64,000 nt of DNA from Sabethes cyaneus (taxonomy: Eukaryota; Arthropoda; Insecta; Diptera; Culicidae): positions 150,736,179-150,800,178 of the forward strand of contig NC_071353.1 in the NCBI RefSeq assembly GCF_943734655.1. The letters run 5' to 3'. Positions 46,826 to 58,162 of this stretch are shown here, in pieces. The notes beneath the pieces are model-generated. The model saw nothing but the letters and a program-made list of their open reading frames with translations. It was not told where the DNA came from and ran no database searches. A program made the position numbers and the translations under genes. The stretch's first letter is position 1, and every line of letters starts with the position of its first letter.

Positions 46826-48924
46826 TATTTTTCCATCACGTTTCCGCTCCTTCACTTTAGTTAAGTTTCTTCTTTCTTTTCCAGTCTCTAACGTTTTTCC
46901 TTTATACGTTCCCGATTTTTATCATTTTCTGTCCCATTATCGTCCTTTTTTGTCACGTTATTTCTGGTTTTTTGCCCCCACTTCCTTTTGTCTTTCTATT
47001 TTCTTTCTCACTTTCATTTTCCTTCTTTTATTCATTCTTTTTTCTTGTTTCCTTTCTACAGCTTTCGTTTTCATTCTTTTCTCTTTCAGTTTTCTTCTTT
47101 TCCCTTAATTTTTTATTCTTTTCCTGCTTCGACTTTTATTCTCTTTTTCGGTTATTTTCCGATTCCTTTTCCGCCACGTTATTTCTCCCCTTGTTGTTTT
47201 TTCCCTTCCGTTTTTGCACTTATGTTTATGCTTTTTATCTTTGTTATAGTATATAACAAAGGTTTTTACTATTTTTTCGTATTTGACGTTATTTTTTTTT
47301 ATTTTAAGTTTTTTCTCTTTTTGTGCCCCGTTTACTATGTTTTCTCTTTTTCTCTCGTTTTTGGTCCCACGTTTTCTGTCCGTTCTTTTCGTACATTTCA
47401 CACCAGATTTTCTGTTTCCCTTTCGTTTTTTTCCCACTTTTTTATTCATTTTCTCTAGTTTTCCCACTTTTTCATTCTCGTTTTTCGTCTTATCATCTAT
47501 CATTCAGATGTTCCAGTTTTCGTCTTTTCTCTTCCATTTTTCTTCCCTCGCTATATTTCTTACTTTTTTTCCTCTCTCCTCCTCGGAGTGACCGTTTTAT
47601 TTTCCATCTCTGTTGTTTTTTCCCTCAAAATAAGTTCTCTTGTTTCTCTTCATATTCTGTCATTAAAATGTTCAGTTTTGCATTTTTTCGTTGCCGATTT
47701 TTGCTATTTTAGGTCCCGTTATCCTCCATTTTTCTCACGTTATTCCTGTGTTTTAGTCCCGCTTTTCCGTTTGCCTTGTTTGTTTTGTTTTCCTTTCTCA
47801 CTTTCATTTTCTTGTCGTTCGTGTTTTGTTATATTTTTTCAGCTTTAGCTTTTTCGCCTTGCTGGTTTACCTTCATTTTGCTCTTTTTCTGTTACGTCTT
47901 TTCTTCTTTTTCTCTTTCATTTTCCTCTTTATCGGTAATTTTCCGTTTCCGTTTTCAACCGCGTTTGTATCACTTTTTACCCAAGTTTTCCTTCTTTTCC
48001 TTTTTGTTCTCCTTCTTTCACTGTTCCTTCTTTTTCATTGTTTTTTTTATGTACTTTTACAGTTTCAGCTCCTCTTGTTGCATATTTAGATGAGGTTTTC
48101 TCGTCGATTCTCATTTTTTTTCGATTTTAGTCATTTTCTATCATCATTTCATTCGTCTTTTTTCTTTCCCGTATAAAATCAGCACCTAGACTTTGTTTTA
48201 CATTATAGTATTTTGCTATAATGCTATTTCATTTGAATTTCACTTTCACTTGAATATTATTTGTATTGACTCTTGTCTTATCTTTAATGCATTTTAATTT
48301 TATATTTTTGAACAATTTTTTTATTTTATTTTTTATCTTATTTTCACATCTTTTGTTTTTCGTCTTTTTCTGTCACGTTTTCTTTATTATACGCTCCTGG
48401 TTTTGTTATCCTTATTTTAGTTTCCGTTTCCCTCTTTTGTCCCTCTTTTGTGACGGTTTTCTTTATTTTTCTTCTCTTAATTTTCTCTGTTTTTGACGTA
48501 TCCCCATTTTGTGCTATTTACTCTTCTCGGTTCTCCTCTTTTCTTTTCCCATCTCTCTTATATTTTTCTTGTTTTTTCCTACTCTCTTTTCTGTCCTTGT
48601 TTTCATCTTTTTCAGTTTCTTTTATTTTTAGTTTCTCTCTTCCGTTTCACCTCTTTTCAACTGACCTGTCTTCCCAGTTTTGTCTTTTAGTTTTTTCTGT
48701 CCCGTTCGTTTCTTTTGCCCCGTCTTTCATTTCTGTCTATTTTTCAACTGTATCTATTCAGCTTTTTCTTATTTATTGTACCATTTTTCCTCGTTTCAGG
48801 CCACATTTTCCCTCTTAGTCCTTTTAGTCAGTCTTTCTTCATTTGCTCTATCATTTTTCTTTAGCGTTTTTCTTCCGTCTCGAATTTTTCTTTCTTTTGT
48901 TTCTCTTTCTTTCACCATTTTGTA
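46826..48924. repeat. Pyrimidine-rich C-family array
   Basis: About 2.1 kb of TTTTTCTGTCCCGTTTT-like, TTTTCCTTTTC and CTTTCATTTTC repeats on the plus strand. The many F/S/L-rich ORFs are compositional. An AT-rich patch at 48180-48330 separates two parts. Confidence 0.8.
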
Positions 48925-48929
48925 ATTTG

Positions 48930-49271
48930 TAAATCAACTGCGGGAGGGGGCTCTGCAGTCTAAAAAACTCGAAAAATGAGTGTACGAGTGGAGTTAACGC
49001 TTCTAACACGAAACAGAAATGGAAATTCGAACAATGGAATTTCCGAAAATCGGTAGAAAATTTTTTCTATAATTTTTGTCTTTCTTTTTGTAGGATTTTG
49101 CATGGAAAATTGATTTTCACGTTTAAACTTTAAGTAAAAATGCATATTTTTTTGTTCGAATAAAAAAATCTTTGTTTTTTTTTCGAACCCTTCCCCCCCC
49201 CCCCCCCCCCCCCCCACTTCCATGGCCCAACACCGAAAGAACAAAAAATTTATAAAATATTTGTAGTGGCC
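48930..49271 (-). mobile_element. Harbinger-like MITE, truncated copy
   Basis: Read from 49271 downwards it starts GGCCACTACAAATATTTTAT, then GGTGTTGGGCC, a poly-G run, GTTAACTCCACTCGTACACTC and GCAGAGCCCCCTCCCG. These follow the order of the complete copy at 55333-55802. The inner end is lost near 48930, where array sequence resumes. The right flank is TAA. Confidence 0.7.
49193..49215. repeat. C23 homopolymer tract
   Basis: An uninterrupted run of about 23 C within the truncated Harbinger-like MITE. The complete copy has only an interrupted G-rich segment here. Confidence 0.9.
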
Positions 49272-50650
49272 TAATAAGATTCTTCTTTTTTTTGCTTTGG
49301 AAATTCGGCATGTGTTTAATATTTGTACCGAATAAACATAAACACACTCACCAATTTTATATTATTGCTGTCAGAGGACTATGTTTAGACGATATTTTCA
49401 ACAAAGAAGAACGAGGAAAATAACTCTGCCCAAGGAATAGCGTTTTTGTTGGCATTGTTGCTGAGAGGTATTGTTTACACCTCACGACAACGGCTAGCCT
49501 TGTTGAGGCCATTGTTGTGGAATTTTCTACGAAATGGGCTGAAATTAGAAACCATGCTGGTACATCTCCTTTCCAACCAGTGAGAATATGTGGGGAGGGG
49601 AATGTGACGCAGATTCTGCAACAAACAAAACCACAGAAGTGCTTTCCTGGAAGTAAGACTCCTCTAGAGTATTTTCCGCTTCAATACAATCGTTAATTTG
49701 TACCTTTATCTAAGTGAGAGTGTACTAGAGAGTAGAAAATAAATAGAATAAAAATAAACAAACATTTTTCCGCTACTGCTTTGTTCCGAGAGTGCTAAAG
49801 CACTCTCTACATTCCGGAGCATTTAAAGCAAACAGTTGCTGAAAAAAATTACGAAAAATAACGTTCCTCAACAACAAAGCCGTTAACTGGAGTGTTGTTT
49901 TTTGCTTCTTTCTTTCTTTACTTATTCTTAAGTAATCGGACAACCTTGCTGTGGAGGCCCGCCCGCCTGTCTCCGTGGGAGTGACAGACTGCTACTCTAC
50001 ACGTTCAGACACTTGACATGGCAGCCGCCCATTACAGACACAGAAAATGGTTTACACGTCCCGCCAGCCAGCCAGTCAGCCAGCAAGCACGTGCCAAATA
50101 TCACTAAAAGCCTGCTACACCTTCCCCCTTTCCAAAGGTTAAGCCACCCCACCCTCCGGGTCGGCTGGTTGGTTGACACAAAAAAGTATTTCTAATCCTA
50201 ATCGTAGTGTTGGAATAAAATTAGTTACAGTGTTCTTAAAGTTTCACGTGCACTGGACAGATGGAACCGAAAAGGACTGTGCTGTAAAATGAAACAGCAG
50301 GAATCCCCGGCAGCGATTGCATACAAACCGAACGAAAGAACGGGTCAGAAATTCTCAGGATAACTGGCAAAAGCTCGTTTCGAAAGTTTGGAATCCAAGC
50401 AGAAAGAAGAGTGCAGGGGGAGGTAGAAGAGCGGGTAGAATAATATTTCGAAAAGTAACTTATTCGGTCTATCTGACTTTAAGAGAGTGTGGGGCATGAT
50501 ATCTAAACAGACTCTAACGTTAGGTTGGTACCCTTTTCAAAGACAAAAAAAAAGAGAAAGAAAAGATCATCACGAGAAATAACACAGCCGAACTCAAACG
50601 AACGGGGGAACATCAAAGCGGGTCCTTCGTCTGTCTGCCGGCGATGGCGA
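49272..50650. other. Unique-looking sequence
   Basis: AT-rich, with a short GC-richer part at 49940-50180 containing GCCAGCCAGCCAGTCAGCCAG. The ORFs (60-81 codons) have no recognisable content. No gene supported. Confidence 0.4.
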
Positions 50651-51541
50651 TGCCAATGTACAGTGGTCCAGCAGCGAAAATTAAGTGGAAAGTTTTTTGT
50701 GGTTCAAAATAGCTCCCTGCAGTGTTCAGTAAATTTCTTCAACTCTAAAAGACAATTAATGGGAAATTAACGGCTAAGCTACAGTTTGGCTTGTAAACAC
50801 ATAACACATAATAACTTTTTGTAGAAAAGAGATAGAAGGATAATTTCTTCGGCAAAGTTGTAACTAAAGTTTATATAAGTAACTTTGCCAAAGACATAGT
50901 AGGCGTATTTTTTATAGTTTCTATCTTACAGGGCGTTTTATGTAAAGACCTCTCAAAAATCACTTTTTCGCTAATTATTTCAAATTTGACGGTTTTATTG
51001 CATCATAATGTTTTACAAAGTTGTTTGTCTTATCAAAAGACATATTTCTGTAGAACATTGTATGTTGAAAACTCATACGTATAACGAGTTCAAATGTTTT
51101 TCCTGTGTTTTTTTTAGTCTTTTTCGGAATAGAATATCTCAAAAAGGGGCAAATGGAAAAAAATCAAACTTGGTCGTTTCTGAAAGCTTGAAATTTTATT
51201 TCAAACATATGTGGGAATAAAAAACCGAAAATAAATTTACATAAAACGCCCTGTGAGATAGAAATTATGAAAAATACGCCTACTATGTCTTTGGCAAAGT
51301 TACTTATATAATCTTTAGTTACAACTTTGCCGAAGAAATTATTTTTCTATCTCTTTTCTACAAAAAGTTATTATGTGTTATGTGTTTACAAGCCAAACTG
51401 GAACTTAGCCGTTAATTCCACATTAATTATCTCTTAGAGTAGAAGAAATTTGCTGAACATTGCAGGGAGCCATTATGAATCGCTTAGCCGCAAAAGTAAA
51501 TTTCCACTTAATTTTCGTTTCTGCACCACTGTGCAATGGCA
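50651..51541. mobile_element. Long-hairpin MITE 1, 891 bp with ~300-bp inverted arms
   Basis: The arms 50651-50946 and 51236-51541 are near-complementary along their whole length; ACAGGGCGTTTTATGTAAA is the innermost shared block. The outer ends read TGCCAATGTACAGTGG and TGCCATTGCACAGTGG, 14 of 16 identical, followed by GCAGAAACGAAAATTAAGTG-like sequence. The 289-base loop has a 70-codon ORF of no known type. I see no clear target duplication. The CAGTGGT-type start would suit hAT-related ends, but that is weak. Confidence 0.85.
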
Positions 51542-52439
51542 GCCAAGGATGATGATGTTCGCTATTATGAAATTTGGGTAACATGATGTAAGCCGGCCCG
51601 AACCGACGACGGCAATGACGATGAGATGAGATAGAAGGACGAAGAAAATAGCAATTTCGATGATTCCCGGAACAAACGAACTGAACTACCAGCCAGCGGA
51701 GTAAAATAATATTTCTTCGGAAGTCGAAGTGACGGGGTTCTGATTCAATAATCTCTTAGCCATTATGACCGGGGGGAGCGGGAAAAATGGAGCAAGCAGA
51801 AAACCGGCGGCGGCGGCGGCGGCAGTGTCAAAACTTCCCCACCAGTCAAGGGTTGATTGACATGGCCAAAGCCAACGCTCTTGTGAAATTACTTTTGATT
51901 AGTCGAAGTTGCCCCGTTCGGCGCAAAAGTCCATAACACAGAAGTTTCCTTTTAGGGTGGTAAAACAGCAACGAATCGAAGGTTAATTATTCCAATTCTC
52001 GGGAATAATTTCCGGCTACATTACGATGCCGGCTGGGTTTGCTCGGAATTGATGCCTCAAAGAGGGGTGGAGCCAGCGGGCTTGAGTAGGAAAGTTTCAC
52101 GGAAAGTTGAGTTTGAACGTATAATTGATTCTGTAATAAAATCAGAAAATTGACAGAGATAATGCCGGTTGAAGAGGAACGTTTGCAAGAAATAAGTTGT
52201 AATTATTTTGTATAATTTGAGGGACGTGAAGGGGCAAAAATTTCCCAGAAATAGATCGATTTTGGCTTCTACCTTTTCTTTACATGTTTTTAGTTGAGTA
52301 TTTTTAGTCATTTTTGAACCATTTTTAAGTGTTGAACTTGCACTAGTACTTGTACTTTCTAATTTAATTTTTATTCATACACGAAAATAAAGCATTTTTT
52401 TCTGTTTAAAGCTTGTTTATGAGCGATTCAGCATCTTAG
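51542..52439. other. Unique-looking sequence
   Basis: Includes a CGG-triplet run (about 51805-51822) and GC-richer sequence to 52080, then AT-rich. No gene recognised. Confidence 0.4.
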
Positions 52440-52700
52440 AACGAATTATTTTTCTGTTCCGTTTTCCTTTTCTTTTTAGGCTATTCTTTCTTTTACAGTT
52501 TATTCTCTTTCTCATCCATTTTTTTACTTTTACATTTTTTTACTCTCAATATTTCCTTTTTTGCATTTTTATCCCGGCTTTCCTCACCCAGCTCTAATTT
52601 TTCATTTTTGAATTTTTTTATGTAACACTTTTATTGTATCTATACCTCTTATATTCCTGTTTCTGTTCTCGTTTTTTGTCTTTACAGAACTAACAGTCCC
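52440..52700. repeat. Pyrimidine-rich C-family array
   Basis: Short block of TTTTCTGTTCCGTTTTCC-type repeats, cut on its right by the second long-hairpin element. Confidence 0.7.
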
Positions 52701-52710
52701 TCTACAGTAA

Positions 52711-53627
52711 GACGGCTTCAAAAATAGGTGGATGTCAGTTTTTGCGTATAAATTCCTAAGTTTTCTGCATTTGTGTCTTCACAAAAGTTTCTTGACTTTT
52801 GAAATTGCATTAAGGGGGTGGGTCAATAAATAATCAATTTAACTTTTTTATCTAAAGCCAAAAATAAACAAAACCCAAGAAAAAGTTGTACAAAATGTTA
52901 TTTAAGGAGTTTTTATCCAAGAAAGAGAACTTCTATCTCTTAAGAAAAAGAAGTTATAGTGCTACAAACTAATGCATCCCCTTAATACCAGTGTTTCTAA
53001 TTTTTTCTGGTTATTTCGACTTCTACGCAGTTTTGACGTTCTACGAAGTACAACATGCTATGAAAATACATCTTTTTGCTAAAGAAAATGCAGCTCTACC
53101 TTTCCTGGTTTTCGGGCTATTCCAGCTTTTGTCTAATTTTCAATCAATTTTTAAGGTGCTTTATTTTAAAACGGCGCAAGTATGCGCAGCCAATCTCAGC
53201 TACTTTACTAAGAAAGGTAGAGCTGCACTTCTTTCAGCAAAAAGGTGTATTTTCATAGTTTGTTAAATTTCGTGGAACTTCAAAACTGCGTAGGAATCTA
53301 AATAACCAGAATTTTTTTTTTGAAAAACTGGTATTAAGGGGATACATTAGTTTGTAGGACTATAACTTCTTTCCCTTAAGAGATAGAAGTTCTCTTTTTT
53401 CGACAAAAACTCCTAAAATAACATTTTGTACAACTTTTTCTTGAGCTTTGTATATTTTTGGCTGTAAATAAAAAAATTAAATTGATTATTTATTGACCCA
53501 CCTTAATGCCTTAATGCAATTTTTTTTGGCAAAAAAAATTCAAAAATCAAGAAACTTTTGTGAAGACACAAAGGCAAACTTAGTAATTTATACGCAAAAA
53601 CTGATGTCCGCCTTTTTTTGAGCCGTC
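52711..53627. mobile_element. Long-hairpin MITE 2, 917 bp with ~400-bp inverted arms
   Basis: The arms 52711-53104 and about 53208-53627 are inverted copies. Outer ends are GACGGCTTCAAAAA and the complement of GACGGCTCAAAAAAA; shared inner blocks include TCAGTTTTTGCGTATAAATT, GGGTCAATAAATAATCAATT, AAAAGTTGTACAAAATGTTA and ATGAAAATACATCTTTTTGC. The loop is only about 100 bases. The two small ORFs read across one arm and the loop and are not real. The target duplication is unclear; TCCCTC occurs near both ends. Confidence 0.85.
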
Positions 53628-53639
53628 CCTCAAATTTAC

Positions 53640-55325
53640 ATTTTCTGATCTTCTGTCTCCCGAACCCCGTTTATGCTCAGACTCTTTCTGCTGCAGGCCA
53701 TACTATTTCTGTTCGTTTCCCTTTCCCCCTTCTCATTTTACCTTTTTTTCGTATTTCAGCTTCGACTTATTCCTGTTCCGTTTTTCCCTTTTCTTCGGTT
53801 TTTCCTTTTTGGCCTCCTTTTTTTTACATATTTTTCTGTCCCGTTTGACATATGTTTGTTCTTTACTTTTTTTCCTCTTTTCGTGTTCCCATATTTACAG
53901 TTCCCGATTTTCTCTGTTCTATTTTTCCCCTTATTCTGTCTTCTCCACTTTTTGTCTCGTTCTACCGCTTTTCCCATACACATTGTTTGTTTTTCGTTCT
54001 TCCTGTCCCATTTCCATTACCATTTTTGACCAAACTTTCATACAACTTTTTCTGTATCATTTTTCCTCTTTTTCACTGTTTTTGTTTTACCTTTTTATGT
54101 TCCTTTTATTTCTTTTTTGTGTTTTTGTGCTCACTTTCCTTTTTTTAGGTTCTCTTTATACGGTTTTCTGTATCATTTAGTCCTTTTTTACAATTTTCTC
54201 TGTCACACTTTGTTCTTTACTTTTTCTGTTCCTATCTGCATTTTGTATTCTCTGCTTTCCGGAACCGAAAACCAGGTTGTCCATTTTCATTTTTTTCTGT
54301 TCTGGTTTTTTTCGGCCTTCCCGATTATTTGTCTTGTTCTTCCTCTTCTCCTATTAACAGTCTACTTCTATGACTGTTTGTTTTTCGATTTTTTCGCCCA
54401 CTTTTTGTTCCATCATTTGTACGATTTTTCTTCTTTTTTATTCTATCTTTCATCCTATTCGAAAAACGAACAGGAAAAACGGGATTTCCTTTTCTCTCCT
54501 GTTTTCGTATTTTCTTTCGTCTTTTTTGTAGCTAGTTTTTCTTTTTTTTCTATTTGCGCGTTTTTGTGTTTACTTTCCTCGTTTTCGAATCTCCTTCTAT
54601 CTGTTTTTCTGTATCGTTTTTGGTCCCTTTTTATAGCATCAAATTACAGAAGTTATGTTCATTTTGTTCTTTACATTTTTTGTTCAGTTTTTCCTTTTTC
54701 AGAAGTTACAGAAGTTAAGTTCATTTTGTTTTTTACATTTTCTGTTCAGTTTTTCCTTTGTATTTTGTATTCTTTGTTCACCAATTTTTATGATCCCCAT
54801 TTTCTTTTTTTTCTGTTCTGGTTTACCCCTTGTTCTGCCTTCTCCACTGTTTGTCCTGTCCGTACTCTATTTTCATTAACATTCTACCTCTTTGATTGTT
54901 TGCTTTTCTTCTTTTTGTTGTCCCCGCGCTTTTGTGCCATTTTCTGTTCTCGTTTGCTCTTTTAACGGGAGACTTTTTTAATTTTCTTGCTCTCCATTTT
55001 GTTTTTTTTCTGTTTTAGTTTTTCTCTTATTCTGTCTTCTTTACTTTTTTCCGTTCTTCCTCCTCCGTTTTTCAAGGGGGACAACTCCCTTTTCCGTTTC
55101 CACCTTTACTTCTATTCTGCCACGCTTTTCTCACTCTTTGCTTTTTTTCTGTTTACGTTTTTCTTTATTTTATTTTCTTATTCCTTTTGTCATTTTGTGC
55201 CCACTGCTCTTCTACTGCACTTTTGTTTTTTTTTTGTTCCGATTTTGTCCCATTTTTACATCCTTTTTTGTCACGTTCGGCATCATTTTGTTCTTTACTT
55301 TTTCTGTTCTTCCACTTTTCTGCAC
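53640..55325. repeat. Pyrimidine-rich C-family array
   Basis: 1.7 kb of TTTTTCTGTTCCG, CATTTTGTTCTTTACTTTTTCTGTTC and CCTTTTTC repeats. The longest ORF (54117-54965, 282 codons) is a Phe/Ser/Leu-rich compositional ORF. Some cassettes recur almost exactly: TTCATTTTGTT(C/T)TTTACATTTT with CAGTTTTTCCTTT occurs twice in 54655-54760. Confidence 0.85.
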
Positions 55326-55329
55326 TCCA

Positions 55330-55805
55330 TTAGGCCATTACAAATATTTAAAAAAGTTTTTGTCCCTCCGGTGTTGGGCCTCTGAAGGGGGGAGGGGGCG
55401 AAAACAAAGAAAGAGAATTTTTTAATCGAGCAAAAAATATGAATTTTCGGCATTTTTATTTAAAGTTGAAACGTGAAAACCAATCTTATTCTTGCTTTTA
55501 ATAAATACGTTGTTATTTTTCATCCAAAAATCTATAAACAAAAAGACAAAAACAAAAGAAATTTTTTTTGGCCGAGTTTCGGAAATTCCACTGTTTGAAC
55601 TTTCATTTCTATTTCGTGCTAGAAGCGTTGACTCAACTCGTTCACTCATTTTTTGAGTTTCTCAGGCTGTAGAGCCCACAGATAATTGATTTTATATACA
55701 AAAATTAACTCATATCCTACAAATTATTTTTTGCCCCCCGATTTTTCAAGCCAATTTTGAAGGGCGGAGGGACAAAAACTTTGAAAATGATTTGCAATGG
55801 CCTTA
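55330..55805. mobile_element. Harbinger-like MITE, complete copy, TSD TTA
   Basis: The body 55333-55802 (470 bp) starts GGCCATTACAAATATTTAAA and ends with the complement of GGCCATTGCAAATCATTTTC. A second matching inner block is AAGTTTTTGTCCCTCC. TTA flanks both sides (55330-55332 and 55803-55805). A 3-bp TTA/TAA duplication with GGCC ends fits the PIF/Harbinger superfamily. No transposase ORF. The truncated relative is at 48930-49271. Confidence 0.8.
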
Positions 55806-56945
55806 TTGTTTTTCTCTGTTCTGTTTTCACCGTTTGTCAACTGCACTTTTTGTTCGGTTCTTCCTATTATCTTATTAACTTTTTACTTCTTTGTCTGTTA
55901 GAATTCCGATTTTTTCTGTATCCTTTTTTCCGTTTTTTGTACCATTTTTTTAAAGACGGGTTTCCTGCCTTTCTGTTCCACCTTACCTCCTTTTTGTGCC
56001 ATTTTTCTTTCCTTTTCTGATCACATTTAACCACCCGTTCGTCATTCACCAGCCAACTTTTTCCCTTTTTTCGGTTTTGGCTTTTTTGTGTCACAACTTT
56101 TCTTGTTGCTACCCCCTTCTTTCCGGTTTGTTCCGTTTAGCCTCCTTTTCTGTTCATCGTTCCACTTATCTTTCCCTCTGCGCATTTTACCGTTTTGTGT
56201 GTTTTAGGTTTTCCGTTTTTCTCTGTTCTTGTTCTTCCCATTTTCTATCTTTCTTACGCTTTTTATGTTATCCTATTTTATTTATTCTTCTCAGTATCGT
56301 TTTCATAGTTGTTCTGTTCTGTTCTGTTTAGCCTCCCTTCGTTCTCCTCTTTTGCTGACTTTTTTTTACGTTCCCGTTTATCTACTTTTACTGATCACAT
56401 TTTGCTCTTTTTGCACTCTCAATCTTTCCGTTCGGATTTTCTTCTTTCGCTATTCTGTTACGTACTCCTTCACACGATGTTAAAATCAGATAGCTTAAAC
56501 AAACTGTGAGTAGTTGCCTGACACACGAGTACATTCTTAACCCATATTCTGATCCCTCCCTTTGTTCAAAATGTAATGTAATTCTTGAAATAAAATTCTC
56601 CTTTTCCTCTGGGCTGTTTTTGGTTGGTTTTTACCTTTTTTTTCTGTTACCTTTTATACTTTTAACCATTTTTCTTGTTTGTTCCATTTATACTCTTCTT
56701 CTGTTTTTTAACCTTTTCCGTATTTCTTTCCCATCTTCATTAGTTTAGCTTTCTGTTTTTTATCTGTTTCCAGTTTTCCTTTTTTCCAATTCTTGCTCTT
56801 TTTTATTTGTTTTCTTCTCTTTTTCTGCTTTTCTATTGTTTAATCTGTTGCGTCCCATTTTTAAATTTTGCTTTGTTTTCTTTAACCTTTTTTCGGTCTC
56901 CTCTTTGTTTGTTTTTTTTTTGCTGTTCTCGTATTTAATCCAGTG
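55806..56945. repeat. Pyrimidine-rich C-family array
   Basis: Two array parts (55806-56465 and 56595-56945) separated by about 130 bases of AT-rich unique sequence. ORFs are compositional. Confidence 0.75.
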
Positions 56946-57329
56946 TTGCGAAGCCCACACTCGTCTGGGCTAATTTTGTCACACACGCGAACTCTCGCTC
57001 TTATTTATTCATGCACTGGAACGAATTTTTGCGAGTGTGTATTTAGCTAATAATCACGGTCGTCACTCTCGCTCGTCATTGCAGCCCGAGAAGCTGATAC
57101 CGATCAGCCACCGGTGCTGCTCGCACTCTTACCTGCGTATAGAATCGAGGGCGTAAGATACAGAACAAAAGAAAAACAAATGCAGTGTGCCGCTGCTCAT
57201 GGGTTGTTTGCCTTGTGAGTGTGCTACGCAGATAGACTCTACGAGGCTGTGCGTTCGCGAATGTATAGGTAGCAGAACGTCTGCACACAGCACCGGCGTT
57301 TGTTTGTCGTACGATGCGTTGGATGTTAT
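56946..57329. other. Balanced-composition block between arrays
   Basis: About 380 bases with many ACTCTCGC, CGAGTG and GTGTG words, beginning TGTTGCGAAGCCCACACTCG. The beginning looks like the start of an LTR, but I found no matching CA-ended terminus, target duplication or primer-binding site. No gene. Confidence 0.3.
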
Positions 57330-57895
57330 GCTTTTCTCTCTCGTTTTTCGTATTTATCCGGGTTTTTTTCTTTTTTATATCTCAGGTCTTACATTTTTTG
57401 TTTCGTTTTTCTTCCTTCTCTCCACGTTTTAACTTCTTGGCTGTTTCCAATTTTTCTGCGTTTCATAGTCTTCTATTTGCCTGCTCCTTTTTCCTCTTTT
57501 TATGTTCTCTTTAAATTTTTCTTTTTGTTTGTTTTTTAATTTTTATTCTATCTTTTTCCCCTCTTTTTGTTCACCACTGTTTCTGTTTTCGTTTTTGATC
57601 TTATACTGTTGTCTTTTCTTTTCTCTTTTTTCGTTCTATTTTCCTCTTTTTTGCCATTTTTCGTTCAATTTTTCTCGTATCTTGGTATCTTTTTCTCGCT
57701 CGCCTCTTATTGGTTTTTTTCTTAACGATTTGCCCTTTTTCTGTGTCATTTTCGCCTTTTTCTTTCCTCTCTTTTCAATCCTTCCCGTTTTCATCTTTTT
57801 TTTCATCCAGTTTTTCGTCTTATTTTGTTCCGTTTTACCTGTGTCATCTCATTCTATTCCCTTTTTCCTTTCGTTTATCATTTGAATTTATTTCA
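57330..57895. repeat. Pyrimidine-rich C-family array
   Basis: As above. The 127-codon ORF at 57502-57885 is a low-complexity shadow. Confidence 0.75.
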
Positions 57896-57981
57896 TATTG
57901 TTCCAAGTATTTTAAGTCTGCTTTCAATTAAAATTTTATTTGTCTGGGAAATTTCGATATGAAGTCAAAAACATATTGGGT

Positions 57982-58162
57982 CGTTCAATGGCAGGCGGAA
58001 CTCAAACCAACCCTCTTTCGGTTGGTACCCGAGTGTTTTTGCAGTTAAACTATCGCCGCATTCTACTAAAAGACAGTCTCAGTCATATCTAATTTTGTCC
58101 CTCCACACTTTTGGCCTCATTTCGCAATTTTATCATTCTTCTCACCAAATGCTCCTCCTACT
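57982..58162 (-). mobile_element. tRNA-Gly-like repeat, copy 2
   Basis: Reverse complement of the unit at 25329-25523. The tRNA-like part (57988-58061) has D stem GTTT/AAAC, anticodon stem CTCGG/CCGA(A) with loop GTACCAA, and a B box GGTTTGAGTTCC; its T stem is eroded. The shared 100 bases on its 5' side include GGACAAAATTAGATATGA. Confidence 0.6.

Noticed and set aside
56946..57329. Solo LTR beginning TGTTGCGAAGCC
   Set aside because: No matching CA-type end, target duplication or polyadenylation signal could be found.
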